64,000 nucleotides of DNA from an uncultured Alphaproteobacteria bacterium (GTDB lineage Bacteria; Pseudomonadota; Alphaproteobacteria; HIMB59; GCA-002718135). The DNA lies in assembly GCA_902601455.1 (NCBI GenBank), contig CACKNC010000002.1:1-64000 (forward strand), in the 5' to 3' direction. Positions within the stretch are counted from its first letter, which is position 1, and the number at the start of each line of letters is the position of its first letter. The position numbers were made by a program, and so were the translations under genes. Positions 9,268 to 18,559 of this stretch are shown in pieces. The notes beneath the pieces are model-generated. The model saw only the letters and a program-made list of their open reading frames with translations, did no database searches and was not told the DNA's origin.

Positions 9268-10077
9268 CTAATTATAAAAATCTTTATTTATAACTAAAGA
9301 ATCAACCACTTGTCCTTTTTTTCCAATCTTACCTTTTACTTTTTGATCTATTAAAACTAGTATATGACCTGCATTACCAGATGTAATTGAATAATTTTGA
9401 TCTAAATCATAAGAATATTCATCATTTTTATTCATGAGTTGACTAAAGATGATTTCATCATTCCCGTCCCTAATTTGCACCCATGTATCATCAATTATTT
9501 TGAGTGTTATAATTTTTGATTTTATATTTTCATTGTTTGGTAACGAAGCAAAAGCGCTAGATGAACTTAAGTTTTCTAAGCTTGCAAAACTTTTTTCTTC
9601 ATTCATTTGACTGATATTATTATTAGATATGTTTTTAATACTATTACCCTCAACTAGTGAAACATAATTCTCCGGTAAATCAGGAATGATTGCATACTCT
9701 CTTGTTGATTTATCAACCTCTACAAATAAAAAATAAAAAGTTGTAAATAAAATTATAATAATTGAAAGTGAAAAAAATTTATTTGAAAATAATAAACTAT
9801 TTTTGATAATTGGCCGTTCAATTTCAATTTTATTATTTTCGTTTGAAATATATTTTAATTTAAATTGATCAATTATTTCATTTTGATTAAGATTTAAAAA
9901 AGAACAGTATGCTCTTAAATGTCCAAGAATAAAAACTATATCGATATCATTTCGGAAGTAATCATTTTCAATATTATCTAAAATTTCTACAGAAATTTTT
10001 AATTCTTCAGATACTTCTAAAAGTGAAAGTTTTTTACTTTCTCTAGTTTTCTTTATTATTTGACCTACAAGTTCCAT
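9268..10077 (-). CDS. RodZ-like membrane protein with N-terminal helix-turn-helix (DUF4115)
   Basis: A single-pass protein of 269 residues. Residues 1-65 are a Cro/CI-type helix-turn-helix ([20 protein letters not shown]). About 102-119 is the transmembrane helix ([15 protein letters not shown]). The C-terminal 80 residues are a periplasmic DUF4115 domain with the [14 protein letters not shown] signature. This is the RodZ architecture, in which the cytoplasmic HTH binds MreB to control rod shape. No mreB is in the window, so the cell-shape role is by family. It sits between lysC and ispG on one strand with 12- and 4-base gaps. Confidence 0.85.
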   Translation of the reverse strand: MELVGQIIKKTRESKKLSLLEVSEELKISVEILDNIENDYFRNDIDIVFILGHLRAYCSFLNLNQNEIIDQFKLKYISNENNKIEIERPIIKNSLLFSNKFFSLSIIIILFTTFYFLFVEVDKSTREYAIIPDLPENYVSLVEGNSIKNISNNNISQMNEEKSFASLENLSSSSAFASLPNNENIKSKIITLKIIDDTWVQIRDGNDEIIFSQLMNKNDEYSYDLDQNYSITSGNAGHILVLIDQKVKGKIGKKGQVVDSLVINKDFYN

Positions 10078-10089
10078 GAGAACAATATT

Positions 10090-11295
10090 TTATAAGTTAT
10101 AAACATCATGCAGAGATTTTACAGCAATATTTGTATGATTTTCATTAATTAATACACTGATTTTTATTTCTGAAGTTGAAATAGCCAAAATGTTAATCTC
10201 ATGCTTTGCTAATGTTTTGAACATTTTTTCAGCTACACCAGACTGAGACATCATCCCCATTCCAATCACTGATATTTTTGCAACATTCTTATCTAAAGAA
10301 AGAGCTTTGTATTCTAAAATTTTATTACTATCCTCAAGTACTGATTTAGTTAATTCATAATCCTTTCTGCTTATAGTGAATGTTATATTTGCAGATACTC
10401 CATCTTGAGATATATTTTGAACAATCATATCAACGTTTATATTATTCTCTGTCATAAGACTAAAAATCTTAGCTGAAATTCCTGGCTTATCTAATATACC
10501 AGAAATAGTTACTTTAGCTTCATTCTTACTATAACTAACTCCACTAACTATTTCTTTTTCTATTAATTGCTTATCATCAACAATAAATGTTCCAGTTTTC
10601 CCTGTTAAAGAGGATAAAACTTGAAGAGTTAAATTATTTTTCATTGCTAGCTCAACTGATCTTGTGTGCAATACCTTTGCTCCAGTGGAAGCCATTTCAA
10701 GCATTTCCTCATATGACATTTTTGAAATTTTTTTTGCGTTTTGATCAATGTTAGGATCAGTAGTATATACACCGTCTACATCAGTATAAATATCACACCT
10801 TTCAGCTTGTACTGATGAAGCAATGGCAACAGCTGTTGTATCTGAACCACCTCTACCAAGTGAGGTTATTTTACCATCCAAACTAATTCCTTGAAATCCT
10901 GCTAAAACAATAACATCATTGGTTTGAAAATATTTTATTATTCTCTTTTGATCAATATATAATATTTTTGCTTTCTCATGATTATCATCCGTAATAATGG
11001 GAATTTGCCAACCTAAAAGAGGGATAGATTTAATTCCTTTGATTTTTAATGCTGCTGAAAGAAGTCCTATTGTGACTTGCTCTCCAGAAGTTAAAACTAG
11101 GTCGCTTTCTGCAGAATATTGAGTTTCAAAATCATCTAAAAAAGACTGTAATTTATTAGTTTCTCCCGCAATAGCAGATAAAACAACAATTACTTTATTT
11201 TTTATAGCTTCTTTACAAACAATATCAGCTATGTTTTTAAGTTTTTCAGTACTGGCAACAGATGTACCACCAAATTTCATTACAATTACATTCAT
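10090..11295 (-). CDS. lysC: Aspartate kinase
   Basis: First enzyme of the aspartate family pathway (lysine, threonine, methionine). The kinase domain opens with VMKFGGTSVAS, and SLGRGGSDTTAVAIAS and DVDGVYTTDP are the nucleotide and aspartate sites. Two C-terminal ACT domains follow (VTISGILDKPGISAKIF and ISVIGMGMMSQSG), so allosteric control by lysine and/or threonine is expected. I start at the ATG giving MNVIVMKFGG, because the 19 extra upstream residues are hydrophobic, unlike the family, and run into the intergenic space. First gene of the seven-gene minus-strand run, divergent from ubiG. Confidence 0.95.
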   Translation of the reverse strand: MNVIVMKFGGTSVASTEKLKNIADIVCKEAIKNKVIVVLSAIAGETNKLQSFLDDFETQYSAESDLVLTSGEQVTIGLLSAALKIKGIKSIPLLGWQIPIITDDNHEKAKILYIDQKRIIKYFQTNDVIVLAGFQGISLDGKITSLGRGGSDTTAVAIASSVQAERCDIYTDVDGVYTTDPNIDQNAKKISKMSYEEMLEMASTGAKVLHTRSVELAMKNNLTLQVLSSLTGKTGTFIVDDKQLIEKEIVSGVSYSKNEAKVTISGILDKPGISAKIFSLMTENNINVDMIVQNISQDGVSANITFTISRKDYELTKSVLEDSNKILEYKALSLDKNVAKISVIGMGMMSQSGVAEKMFKTLAKHEINILAISTSEIKISVLINENHTNIAVKSLHDVYNL

Positions 11296-11360
11296 TGATA
11301 AACAAATAATTAAATCTATTTTGGGTATTATTATTATTAGTGTAAAAAACAAGTTTTAAC

Positions 11361-12062
11361 ATGAATTACAAAGTAAAAAATAGTGAATTTGATCATTTTT
11401 CAACACTTGCTCGTGATTGGTGGTCAAAAAAAGGTAAATTTAGAGTACTTCATGATATTCAACCTATAAGGATAGAATATATTCTTGAAGTACTAAATAA
11501 AAAAAATTTAAATAATACCAAGATATTGGACATTGGTTGCGGTGGAGGTTTAATATCTGAAGGATTATCTAAAATTGGAGCGAATGTGACAGGAATTGAT
11601 TTCATAAAAGAAAATATTGATGTTGCAAAAATGCATTCAAAAAAAAATAATTTAAATATAAATTATGTAGTTAAAGATTTTGAAAAAGAGAAAATTGATT
11701 CTAAGTACGATGTAATAATCATACTTGAAGTATTAGAACATTTAAATAATTGGGAATCATTTATAAAAAAAATAAAAGTTAATCTCAAAAAAAATGGCAT
11801 ACTAATAATTTCTACAATAAATAGAAACTTATTATCTAAGTTTTTAACAATTGATATAGGTGAAAATTTACTAAAATTAATACCTTTAAATACTCATAAT
11901 TTTTTTAAATTCATAAAACCTGAAGAATTAGAATATGTTTTAACTTCAAACAAATTTCAAAATATACAATTTAGAGGACTGAGTTTTAATCCTAAAAAGC
12001 TCTCATGGAATTTAAGTGAAAATACTAAAATAAATTTTTTTTGTAGCTGTGTTTTAGCCTAG
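11361..12062 (+). CDS. ubiG: Ubiquinone biosynthesis O-methyltransferase
   Basis: Carries out the O-methylations of ubiquinone synthesis (the Coq3 role). The family opening EFDHFSTLARDWWSKKGKF is present, followed by the SAM loop LDIGCGGGLISEGLSKIG and the ILEVLEHLNNW segment. Length 233 is normal. Only 65 bases separate its start from the divergent lysC start, so that gap must carry both promoters. The stop shares a CTAG tetramer with the convergent DUF1178 gene. Confidence 0.94.
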   Translation: MNYKVKNSEFDHFSTLARDWWSKKGKFRVLHDIQPIRIEYILEVLNKKNLNNTKILDIGCGGGLISEGLSKIGANVTGIDFIKENIDVAKMHSKKNNLNINYVVKDFEKEKIDSKYDVIIILEVLEHLNNWESFIKKIKVNLKKNGILIISTINRNLLSKFLTIDIGENLLKLIPLNTHNFFKFIKPEELEYVLTSNKFQNIQFRGLSFNPKKLSWNLSENTKINFFCSCVLA

Positions 12063-12475
12063 TTATTTTTTTTATCTGATTGAAAAGGTAGTGGTGAGAT
12101 ATTAATCTCTTCCTCGATCAATTCTTTAGTTTGTTCAACTGTAGCTTCTCCATAAATCGGCCTATCTTTAGTTTCTCCATATTTAATTTTTTTTGCTTCT
12201 TCAGAAAAATTTTCACCAACATAGTCAAAGTTTTCTTCTACAATTTTTTTAATCTTTTTAATATTACTAGCTAAAGTTTTTTTATTTTTATTTGATTTAG
12301 AATTACTTTTTTTAGATATATTTGGAGCAACTAGAGCCTTAGATATATTTGAGGATTCACAATTTGGACAATTAATTAGTTTTCTCTTTTTCTGATTATT
12401 AAATGCTTTTGTATTATCAAACCAACCTTCAAAAGGGTACTCACATACTAAACATTTTAAATTAAAAACAATCAC
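12059..12475 (-). CDS. DUF1178 family protein
   Basis: A small zinc-ribbon-like protein (138 residues). The N terminus carries two cysteine pairs, LKCLVCEYPFEGWFDN and LINCPNCESSNISKAL, matching DUF1178, a family widespread in alphaproteobacteria and of unknown function. The middle is Lys/Asn/Ser-rich, and the C-terminal third has the KIKYGETKDRPIYGEAT segment also typical of the family. It lies 22 bases after the orphan gene upstream on the same strand. Confidence 0.85.
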   Translation of the reverse strand: MIVFNLKCLVCEYPFEGWFDNTKAFNNQKKRKLINCPNCESSNISKALVAPNISKKSNSKSNKNKKTLASNIKKIKKIVEENFDYVGENFSEEAKKIKYGETKDRPIYGEATVEQTKELIEEEINISPLPFQSDKKNN

Positions 12476-12497
12476 ATTTATAATATTATATCTTTTT

Positions 12498-12959
12498 TTA
12501 ATTTGTCAATATCTGCTCAGTTTCTTTATTGTTTATTTCAATTAATAAAAGATTTTTATTATGTTGAGAATTAATAATAGTATCTTTTGGTACAGAAATA
12601 CCTGTATTTTTATACATCGATAAACTTGTAAAATTTTTTTTATCTTCAAAAATATCAATATTAGAGATCTCGTTAAAATAAATAAATAATGAGTCATTAT
12701 TCATTTTTTTTTTATTTAAAGATATAGATTTAAGAAAATAATTAACTGTAATTTTGATATGTCTTGAATTTTTAATTATCTCATTTTCAAAACTAATTTC
12801 TTTTTCTAAAGGAAATTTTTGTTTGTTTACCAATAGTGATATTTTTTCAATAATTTTAGCTTTTAAAATTTCAAGAAAATTGAGACCTCTAACTTTATCA
12901 TTTAATTCTCCGATCTCATTCGTAATAATCTCTGATATATCTTTTGTAAGTTTTTCCAT
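12498..12959 (-). CDS. Hypothetical protein, no recognised family
   Basis: A 153-residue protein I do not recognise. It has no signal peptide or membrane segment. The first 50 residues look helical (ISEIITNEIGELNDKVRG), and the rest alternates short hydrophobic and charged stretches ending in LLLIEINNKETEQIL, compatible with a mainly beta fold such as a small cupin, though no metal-binding histidine pattern is evident. Same strand as DUF1178 (22-base gap) and divergent from the NDUFAF5-like methyltransferase, 21 bases away. It spans the gap without in-frame stops, so it is probably a real, lineage-restricted gene. Confidence 0.65.
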   Translation of the reverse strand: MEKLTKDISEIITNEIGELNDKVRGLNFLEILKAKIIEKISLLVNKQKFPLEKEISFENEIIKNSRHIKITVNYFLKSISLNKKKMNNDSLFIYFNEISNIDIFEDKKNFTSLSMYKNTGISVPKDTIINSQHNKNLLLIEINNKETEQILTN

Positions 12960-12980
12960 TAATAGTTTATATAAGTTTAA

Positions 12981-13814
12981 ATGATAAATAAAAAGTATCT
13001 TAAAAACCTTAGATGTAAAGAAATCAATAAGAAAAATGAATTTATTTTAAATTTATACAATGCAAGAATTATTGACTCTCTAGATGTTATAGCTTTAGAA
13101 TTCAAAAATATTCTAATTTTAGGTGACCAAGGAGCTTTAATTTACGAATATTTAAGAAAAAGATTTCATGGTTCTCAATTAATTGTTTATGATGTTAAAG
13201 ATACGTCCCTCACACAAAAAATAGAAATTAAAAAAGAAACAATTGATCTAGATTTATGGTTACCCAAAAATAATGAGTTTGATTTGATAATCAGTAATTT
13301 TTTTCTTAATAATTTTGAAAATCTCGAAAAAATATTTGGTAAAATTTTAAGATCACTAAAACCAAATGGCTTTTTTCTCGCAACTCTTCCTAGTAATGAA
13401 AATTTTAATTTTTTGAAGTCAGCTATGATTAAAACAGATATACAACTTTATAGCGGGGCATATAATAGATTCAATCGAACAAATGATATACATATAATTA
13501 TTGATTTTTTAAAAAAAAATAATTTTAAAATACCATTAGTAGATTATGAAAAAATTTGTTTACAATATAATAAATTTAGTAAATTACTCCAAGACATTCG
13601 GTCAATGAATTCATCATATTATCAAAACGATAAAAAAAATAGTTTTGAAAAAAAATCATATTTTACTGATCTAGAAAAAAATTATTATAAAAAAAATAAT
13701 AATTTCGAATTAGAGACTTCTTTTTATATCATATCTGGTTGGAAAAATCATTCATCCCTTCAAAAACCTCTTAAACCAGGACAAGCAAAAAATAAATTAA
13801 AAGACTTTTTATAA
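12981..13814 (+). CDS. Class I SAM-dependent protein, NDUFAF5/BioC-like
   Basis: A 277-residue protein of the methyltransferase superfamily. The SAM-site region is divergent (ILILGDQGALIYEYL), followed by FDLIISNFFLNNFENLEK and the post-motif LRSLKPNGFFLATLPS. The tail segment LLQDIRSMNSSYY matches the LRxMG-type signature of the NDUFAF5 group, the mitochondrial complex I assembly factor that hydroxylates an arginine of NDUFS7; alphaproteobacteria carry its relatives. A role in complex I assembly is therefore plausible but inferred. BioC is the less likely alternative because no biotin genes are near. Confidence 0.75.
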   Translation: MINKKYLKNLRCKEINKKNEFILNLYNARIIDSLDVIALEFKNILILGDQGALIYEYLRKRFHGSQLIVYDVKDTSLTQKIEIKKETIDLDLWLPKNNEFDLIISNFFLNNFENLEKIFGKILRSLKPNGFFLATLPSNENFNFLKSAMIKTDIQLYSGAYNRFNRTNDIHIIIDFLKKNNFKIPLVDYEKICLQYNKFSKLLQDIRSMNSSYYQNDKKNSFEKKSYFTDLEKNYYKKNNNFELETSFYIISGWKNHSSLQKPLKPGQAKNKLKDFL

Positions 13815-13817
13815 GTT

Positions 13818-15080
13818 CTAAGACCTGTAGTCAGCATTAATTCTTATGTACTCATTGTTTAAATCATTTCCATAAACAACTTTTGAAAAATTACCTATGC
13901 CTAAGTTGACTTCTATTTCTATAATATTTCTTTTCATATATTTATCAATATTATTATTACTATTAATTTTCTTATTTCTTTTAATTTTATTTCCTAGAAT
14001 AATATTACCAAATTTTATCTTAATTTTATCTTGATTAATTTTTTCTTGTGTTTTACCTATTGCCATAACCACCCTTCCCCAATTTGCATCCTCTCCTGCA
14101 ATTGCAGTTTTTACAAGGGGTGAATTAGCAATTGAGAAAGCTATATTTTTTGCTTGCTTCTTATTCTTTGCTTTTACAACACTTACTTTTATTAGTTTAT
14201 TTACTCCCTCTCCATCACTTATAATTTGCATGGCTAATTCTTTCATCACTTTATTCAGACAACTTGAAATTTTATCATAATTATCTTGAATATTTATTTT
14301 TTTTAAAGGGTTTGAAAAAAGAACAAGAGTGTCACTAGTTGAGGTATCACTATCTACCGAAATAGAATTAAAAGTTTCCTCAATATTATCTGTTAATAAT
14401 TTTGTCAGTTGTTTTTTTGAAATTTGACAATCTATAAAAATATAAGCCAACATTGTTCCCATATTTGGATTTATCATGCCTGAACCTTTTGCAAATCCAT
14501 AGATTTTAATATTTTGATTATCTATTTTTAGATTATGTAAAGAAGTTTTGACATATGTATCTGTAGTCCAAATAGCTCTTGCTGCATCAATGAGTTTTTT
14601 TTGTTTTGAACTAGTTAACAATTTAATTTTATTACAAATTTTACTAGGATCAATCTGCTCTCCAATTACACCTGTTGAAGAGACTAATATTTCTTTTTTT
14701 GAGCATTTTAATAATTTTGCAAGCTCACCGACATATTTATTAATTTTTTTTATACCTTGCTCTCCAGTATGAGCATTTGCATTGCCTGAATTTACTATTA
14801 AAGCTCTACAGTTGCCTTTATTATTTTTTTTATCCCAAATAATTGGTGCAGATGGTGTCGTAGTAAGAGAATATTTACATGCAATATTAATATTTCTATC
14901 AAAAATTATAATTAATAAATCATCATGTTTTTTTTTAAACCCAGAGTTAAATGTAAAAATGTTAAAACCTATGGGTGTATGGTCTTTGTAGTATTTTGGA
15001 GCAAAAGGAGATTTAGATTTTATAAAAAGCCTATCATTGCTTTTAAGATCTAATTCCTTAGTAGCCTTCTTGAAATTCAT
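13818..15080 (-). CDS. argJ: Glutamate N-acetyltransferase / amino-acid acetyltransferase (ornithine acetyltransferase)
   Basis: Transfers acetyl from N-acetylornithine to glutamate, the recycling step of arginine synthesis. The precursor self-cleaves before the Thr of NPNMGTMLAYI (about residue 209), giving alpha and beta chains with that Thr as nucleophile. Other family segments are RALIVNSGNANAHTG, KGSGMINPNMG and AGEDANWGRVVMAIGKT. The ATG at 15080 is preferred over 15101, which adds a short cysteine-rich leader not usual in the family. Divergent from secA with about 24 bases between starts. Confidence 0.95.
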   Translation of the reverse strand: MNFKKATKELDLKSNDRLFIKSKSPFAPKYYKDHTPIGFNIFTFNSGFKKKHDDLLIIIFDRNINIACKYSLTTTPSAPIIWDKKNNKGNCRALIVNSGNANAHTGEQGIKKINKYVGELAKLLKCSKKEILVSSTGVIGEQIDPSKICNKIKLLTSSKQKKLIDAARAIWTTDTYVKTSLHNLKIDNQNIKIYGFAKGSGMINPNMGTMLAYIFIDCQISKKQLTKLLTDNIEETFNSISVDSDTSTSDTLVLFSNPLKKINIQDNYDKISSCLNKVMKELAMQIISDGEGVNKLIKVSVVKAKNKKQAKNIAFSIANSPLVKTAIAGEDANWGRVVMAIGKTQEKINQDKIKIKFGNIILGNKIKRNKKINSNNNIDKYMKRNIIEIEVNLGIGNFSKVVYGNDLNNEYIRINADYRS

Positions 15081-15104
15081 ATGATAACAGCCACATATCA
15101 TAAT

Positions 15105-17624
15105 ATGCTCAATATTGTTAACAAATTGTTTGGAGGTTTAAAGTCAAAAAATCTTAAAAAATATGAAAATATTATAAAAAAAATAAATCAATTTGAGGAT
15201 GAAATATCAATTTTAAGTAATCAAGAACTTAAAAATAGAACTGAGTTTTTTAAAGAACAGTTCAGGAAAAAAACAAAATCTATTGATGAAATACTTCCTG
15301 AAGCTTTTGCTGTTGTTAGAGAGGCTTCTAAAAGAACATTAGGCATGAGACATTTTGATGTCCAACTTATAGGTGGTATTGTTTTGCATGAGGGTAAAAT
15401 TGCTGAAATGAAGACAGGTGAAGGCAAAACTCTTGCTTCAACCTTGGCGGCTTACTTGAATGTAATAGCAGATAAATCAGTTCATATAGTTACAGTAAAT
15501 GACTATCTAGCGAAAAGAGACTCTGAATGGATGGGGGCAATTTATAAGTTTCTAGGCGTAACTGTTGGTTGTGTAAATTCAGAAACAGATCATCAAATAA
15601 GGCCAAAAATATATGAAAGTGAAATTGTATATGCAACAAATAATGAAATAGGTTTTGATTATTTAAGAGACAATCTTAAAGGTGATTTCGAGAGTATTTG
15701 TTTTAAAAAAGATGCATTTGCAATAGTTGATGAAGTTGATAGTATTCTTATTGATGAGGCAAGAACTCCTTTGGTTATCTCTGCTGAAGCTGCATCAGCT
15801 ATAGATCTATTTCCAAAGATAAACAAAATTATAAAATTATTCAAAGAAAATGATTATGAACTTAATGAGGAAAATAAGGGGGTACTTCTTACTAATGACG
15901 GTATGGAATTTGCAGAAAAATTACTTTTAGAAAATAACTTAATTCAACAAGGCACCCTTCAAGATTTAGAAAATATGTCTTTAAATCATAATATTATTCA
16001 GGGATTAAGAGCGCATAAATTATTTATTAAAGATAAGGATTACATAATAAAAGATAAACAAATAGTTATAATTGATGATTTAAGTGGACGTCCAATGGAG
16101 GGAAGAAGATATGGGGATGGATTACATCAAGCAATTGAAGCCAAAGAAAATCTTGCAATACAAAAAGAAAATCAAACAATTGCTTCTGTAACTTATCAAA
16201 ATTTTTTTAGATCATATAGCAAGTTAAGCGGGATGACAGGAACAGCATTAACAGAAGCTAATGAATTTGAGGGGATTTATAATTTAGGCGTTGTTTCAAT
16301 ACCCCCTAACTTAAAGGTTACAAGGATTGATCAAAACGATCAAATTTATAGAACAAAAGAAGAGAAATATGAAGCAGTAATAAAATTAGTTATAGATCGT
16401 AATGCAAAAAATCAACCAATTCTAATTGGCACAACATCTGTTGAAAATTCAGAAATCATTTCCAAACTACTTAAGAAAAATAAAATAGACCATTCTATTT
16501 TGAATGCTAAACACCATGAAAAAGAAGCTGAAATAATTGAAAAGGCAGGAATGCCAGGAAATGTAACAATTTCTACTAATATGGCAGGTAGAGGTACAGA
16601 TATTAAATTAGGAAATGACGATGAAGAGCTAAAAAATATAGCGATTGCATCTGGAGGATTATTGGTAGTTGGTACAGAAAGACATGAAAGTAGAAGAATT
16701 GATAACCAATTAAGAGGTAGATCAGGCAGACAAGGAGATATTGGGGAAAGTATTTTTTTTCTTTCATTAGAAGATGATCTGATGAGAATTTTTGGGTCCA
16801 AAACACTAGAAAATGTTTTAAATAAATTAGGTCTAAAAAAAGGAGAAGTAATTACACACTCTTTAATAACTAGATCTCTTGAAAGAGCCCAACAAAAAGT
16901 AGAAGCTAGTAACTATGATGTTCGAAAACAAATATTAAGATTTGATGATATATTAAATGATCAAAGAAAGATAATTTATCAAAATAGAAGAGAAATTTTA
17001 ACAACAAGAGATCAAACAAAAATAATTAGTGAAATGATTGATGATTATATTGATGAAATTATTAATGAATGTATACCCCCAAAAAAATACTCATATGATT
17101 GGAATGCACAATTATTAACCCAACATGTTGAAGAGACTTTTTCTATCTCTCTGCCATTTAATAATTGGTTTGAAGAAGAAGGTGTAGATGAAGAGGAAAT
17201 AACTAAAAGAATCAAAGATCAAGTTAATCAAAAATTAAAAGAGAAAAAACATAAGTATTCTGAAGATTTATTTGAATTCGCTGAAAAAAGAGTAATGTTA
17301 TTTCAAATAGATAAAGATTGGAGAGAACATTTAGCTTCAATGGATATGTTGAGAGGAAGCGTTAATTTGAGAGCAATGGGAGGAAAAGATCCATATTTTG
17401 AATATAAAAGAGAATCATTTAATTATTTTGATGAAATGCTTACAAATCAAAATCAAAGGGTTTTGAAGACTCTTTTTGGATTAGAGTTAGTGAATGAAGA
17501 AAAAAATAAAAGTGAATCAAAGGGCTCAAAAACGCCAAACCGAATTATTGCAAAAAAAATTGGCAGAAATGATTTGTGTCCATGTGGCTCAGGCAAAAAA
17601 TACAAAATTTGCCATGGCTCTTAA
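15105..17624 (+). CDS. secA: Protein translocase ATPase SecA
   Basis: Motor of Sec-dependent export. The DEAD-type motor shows Walker A MKTGEGKTLAS, Walker B DEVDSILIDEARTPL and the motif GGLLVVGTERHESRRIDNQ with LRGRSGRQGD. Scaffold and wing domains follow, and the C-terminal zinc motif NDLCPCGSGKKYKICHG (CxC, then CH) binds SecB and lipid. About 839 residues, slightly short for the family. I start at MLNIVNKLFG, where SecA homologues begin, rather than at 15081. The stop overlaps the accA stop by four bases. Confidence 0.97.
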   Translation: MLNIVNKLFGGLKSKNLKKYENIIKKINQFEDEISILSNQELKNRTEFFKEQFRKKTKSIDEILPEAFAVVREASKRTLGMRHFDVQLIGGIVLHEGKIAEMKTGEGKTLASTLAAYLNVIADKSVHIVTVNDYLAKRDSEWMGAIYKFLGVTVGCVNSETDHQIRPKIYESEIVYATNNEIGFDYLRDNLKGDFESICFKKDAFAIVDEVDSILIDEARTPLVISAEAASAIDLFPKINKIIKLFKENDYELNEENKGVLLTNDGMEFAEKLLLENNLIQQGTLQDLENMSLNHNIIQGLRAHKLFIKDKDYIIKDKQIVIIDDLSGRPMEGRRYGDGLHQAIEAKENLAIQKENQTIASVTYQNFFRSYSKLSGMTGTALTEANEFEGIYNLGVVSIPPNLKVTRIDQNDQIYRTKEEKYEAVIKLVIDRNAKNQPILIGTTSVENSEIISKLLKKNKIDHSILNAKHHEKEAEIIEKAGMPGNVTISTNMAGRGTDIKLGNDDEELKNIAIASGGLLVVGTERHESRRIDNQLRGRSGRQGDIGESIFFLSLEDDLMRIFGSKTLENVLNKLGLKKGEVITHSLITRSLERAQQKVEASNYDVRKQILRFDDILNDQRKIIYQNRREILTTRDQTKIISEMIDDYIDEIINECIPPKKYSYDWNAQLLTQHVEETFSISLPFNNWFEEEGVDEEEITKRIKDQVNQKLKEKKHKYSEDLFEFAEKRVMLFQIDKDWREHLASMDMLRGSVNLRAMGGKDPYFEYKRESFNYFDEMLTNQNQRVLKTLFGLELVNEEKNKSESKGSKTPNRIIAKKIGRNDLCPCGSGKKYKICHGS

Positions 17625-18559
17625 ATATCAGAAGTTATATTAATAAATTTTTCATTTCTAATTTTTTTTCGTTCTTTTCCAGAAATTGATTCTAATTCAT
17701 CTAAATTTTTTAACAATTCATTCTTTAATATCATGGCTTGTTCATTTGGATATCTATGAGCACCTCCGGCAACTTCTTCTATAATCGAATCAATAATTTT
17801 ATTTTTAAAGCAATCAGCTGCAGTTAATTTTAGGGTTTCTGCAGCTTTTTGAATAAAGTCACTGTTTCTCCAAAGAATTGATGCACAACCTTCAGGAGAA
17901 ATAACAGAATATATTGAATGTTCTAGCATTAATACTCGATCTGCAGTTGCAAGTGCAATCGCTCCACCTGATCCACCTTCTCCAATTATTACTGAAATAA
18001 TTGGGGCTTCAATCTTTAAAGAAGTTAATATTGAGGAGGCAATTGACTCTGATTGGCCTCTTTCTTCAGCATCTTTTCCAGGAAAAGCTCCGGCTGTATC
18101 TACAAAAGTAATTATTGGAAGATTAAACTTATCAGCCATTAACATTAGCCTTTGAGCTTTTCTGTAACCTTCCGGCTTAGCCATACCAAAATTATGCTTG
18201 ATTCTCGACTCCATTGAATTGCCTTTTTCCGTTCCTAAAACTAAAACAGAACGTCCAGAAATATTTGCAAAACAGCCTAATATAGCACTATCATCAGAAA
18301 ATTTTTTATCTCCATGAAGATATATTATATTTTCAAAAATTTTGTTTAAATAATCAATTGTATGAGGTCTATCAACGTGTCTGGCAACCTGAACTTTTTC
18401 CCATGCAGATAAATTACGATATTTTTTTTTTAAAATATCAATTTTTTTTTGTGTCAGTTTATTTTTTTCAGAAGTATAATTATTATTATCAGTTTTAAGT
18501 TCATGAAGTTGGTTATCAATTTTTTCAATATCATTTTCAAATTCAAGATATTTATTCAT
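17621..18559 (-). CDS. accA: Acetyl-CoA carboxylase carboxyltransferase subunit alpha
   Basis: Forms with AccD the carboxyltransferase that makes malonyl-CoA, the committed step of fatty acid synthesis. The N-terminal helical segment (FENDIEKIDNQLHEL) is followed by the crotonase-like core with PIITFVDTAGAFPG, IISVIIGEGGSGGAIALA and ISPEGCASILWR. Length 312 is typical. The start shares a TAATG junction with the stop of the preceding secreted-protein gene, so the two are coupled. Confidence 0.97.
   Translation of the reverse strand: MNKYLEFENDIEKIDNQLHELKTDNNNYTSEKNKLTQKKIDILKKKYRNLSAWEKVQVARHVDRPHTIDYLNKIFENIIYLHGDKKFSDDSAILGCFANISGRSVLVLGTEKGNSMESRIKHNFGMAKPEGYRKAQRLMLMADKFNLPIITFVDTAGAFPGKDAEERGQSESIASSILTSLKIEAPIISVIIGEGGSGGAIALATADRVLMLEHSIYSVISPEGCASILWRNSDFIQKAAETLKLTAADCFKNKIIDSIIEEVAGGAHRYPNEQAMILKNELLKNLDELESISGKERKKIRNEKFINITSDI

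Noticed and set aside
11296-11360. Lysine riboswitch ahead of lysC
   Set aside because: Only 65 nt separate the divergent lysC and ubiG starts, far too short for an L-box aptamer, and no such fold is seen.
16412-16801. 129-residue minus-strand ORF inside secA
   Set aside because: Antisense shadow of a clear SecA; its codons mirror conserved motor motifs and there is no family signal.
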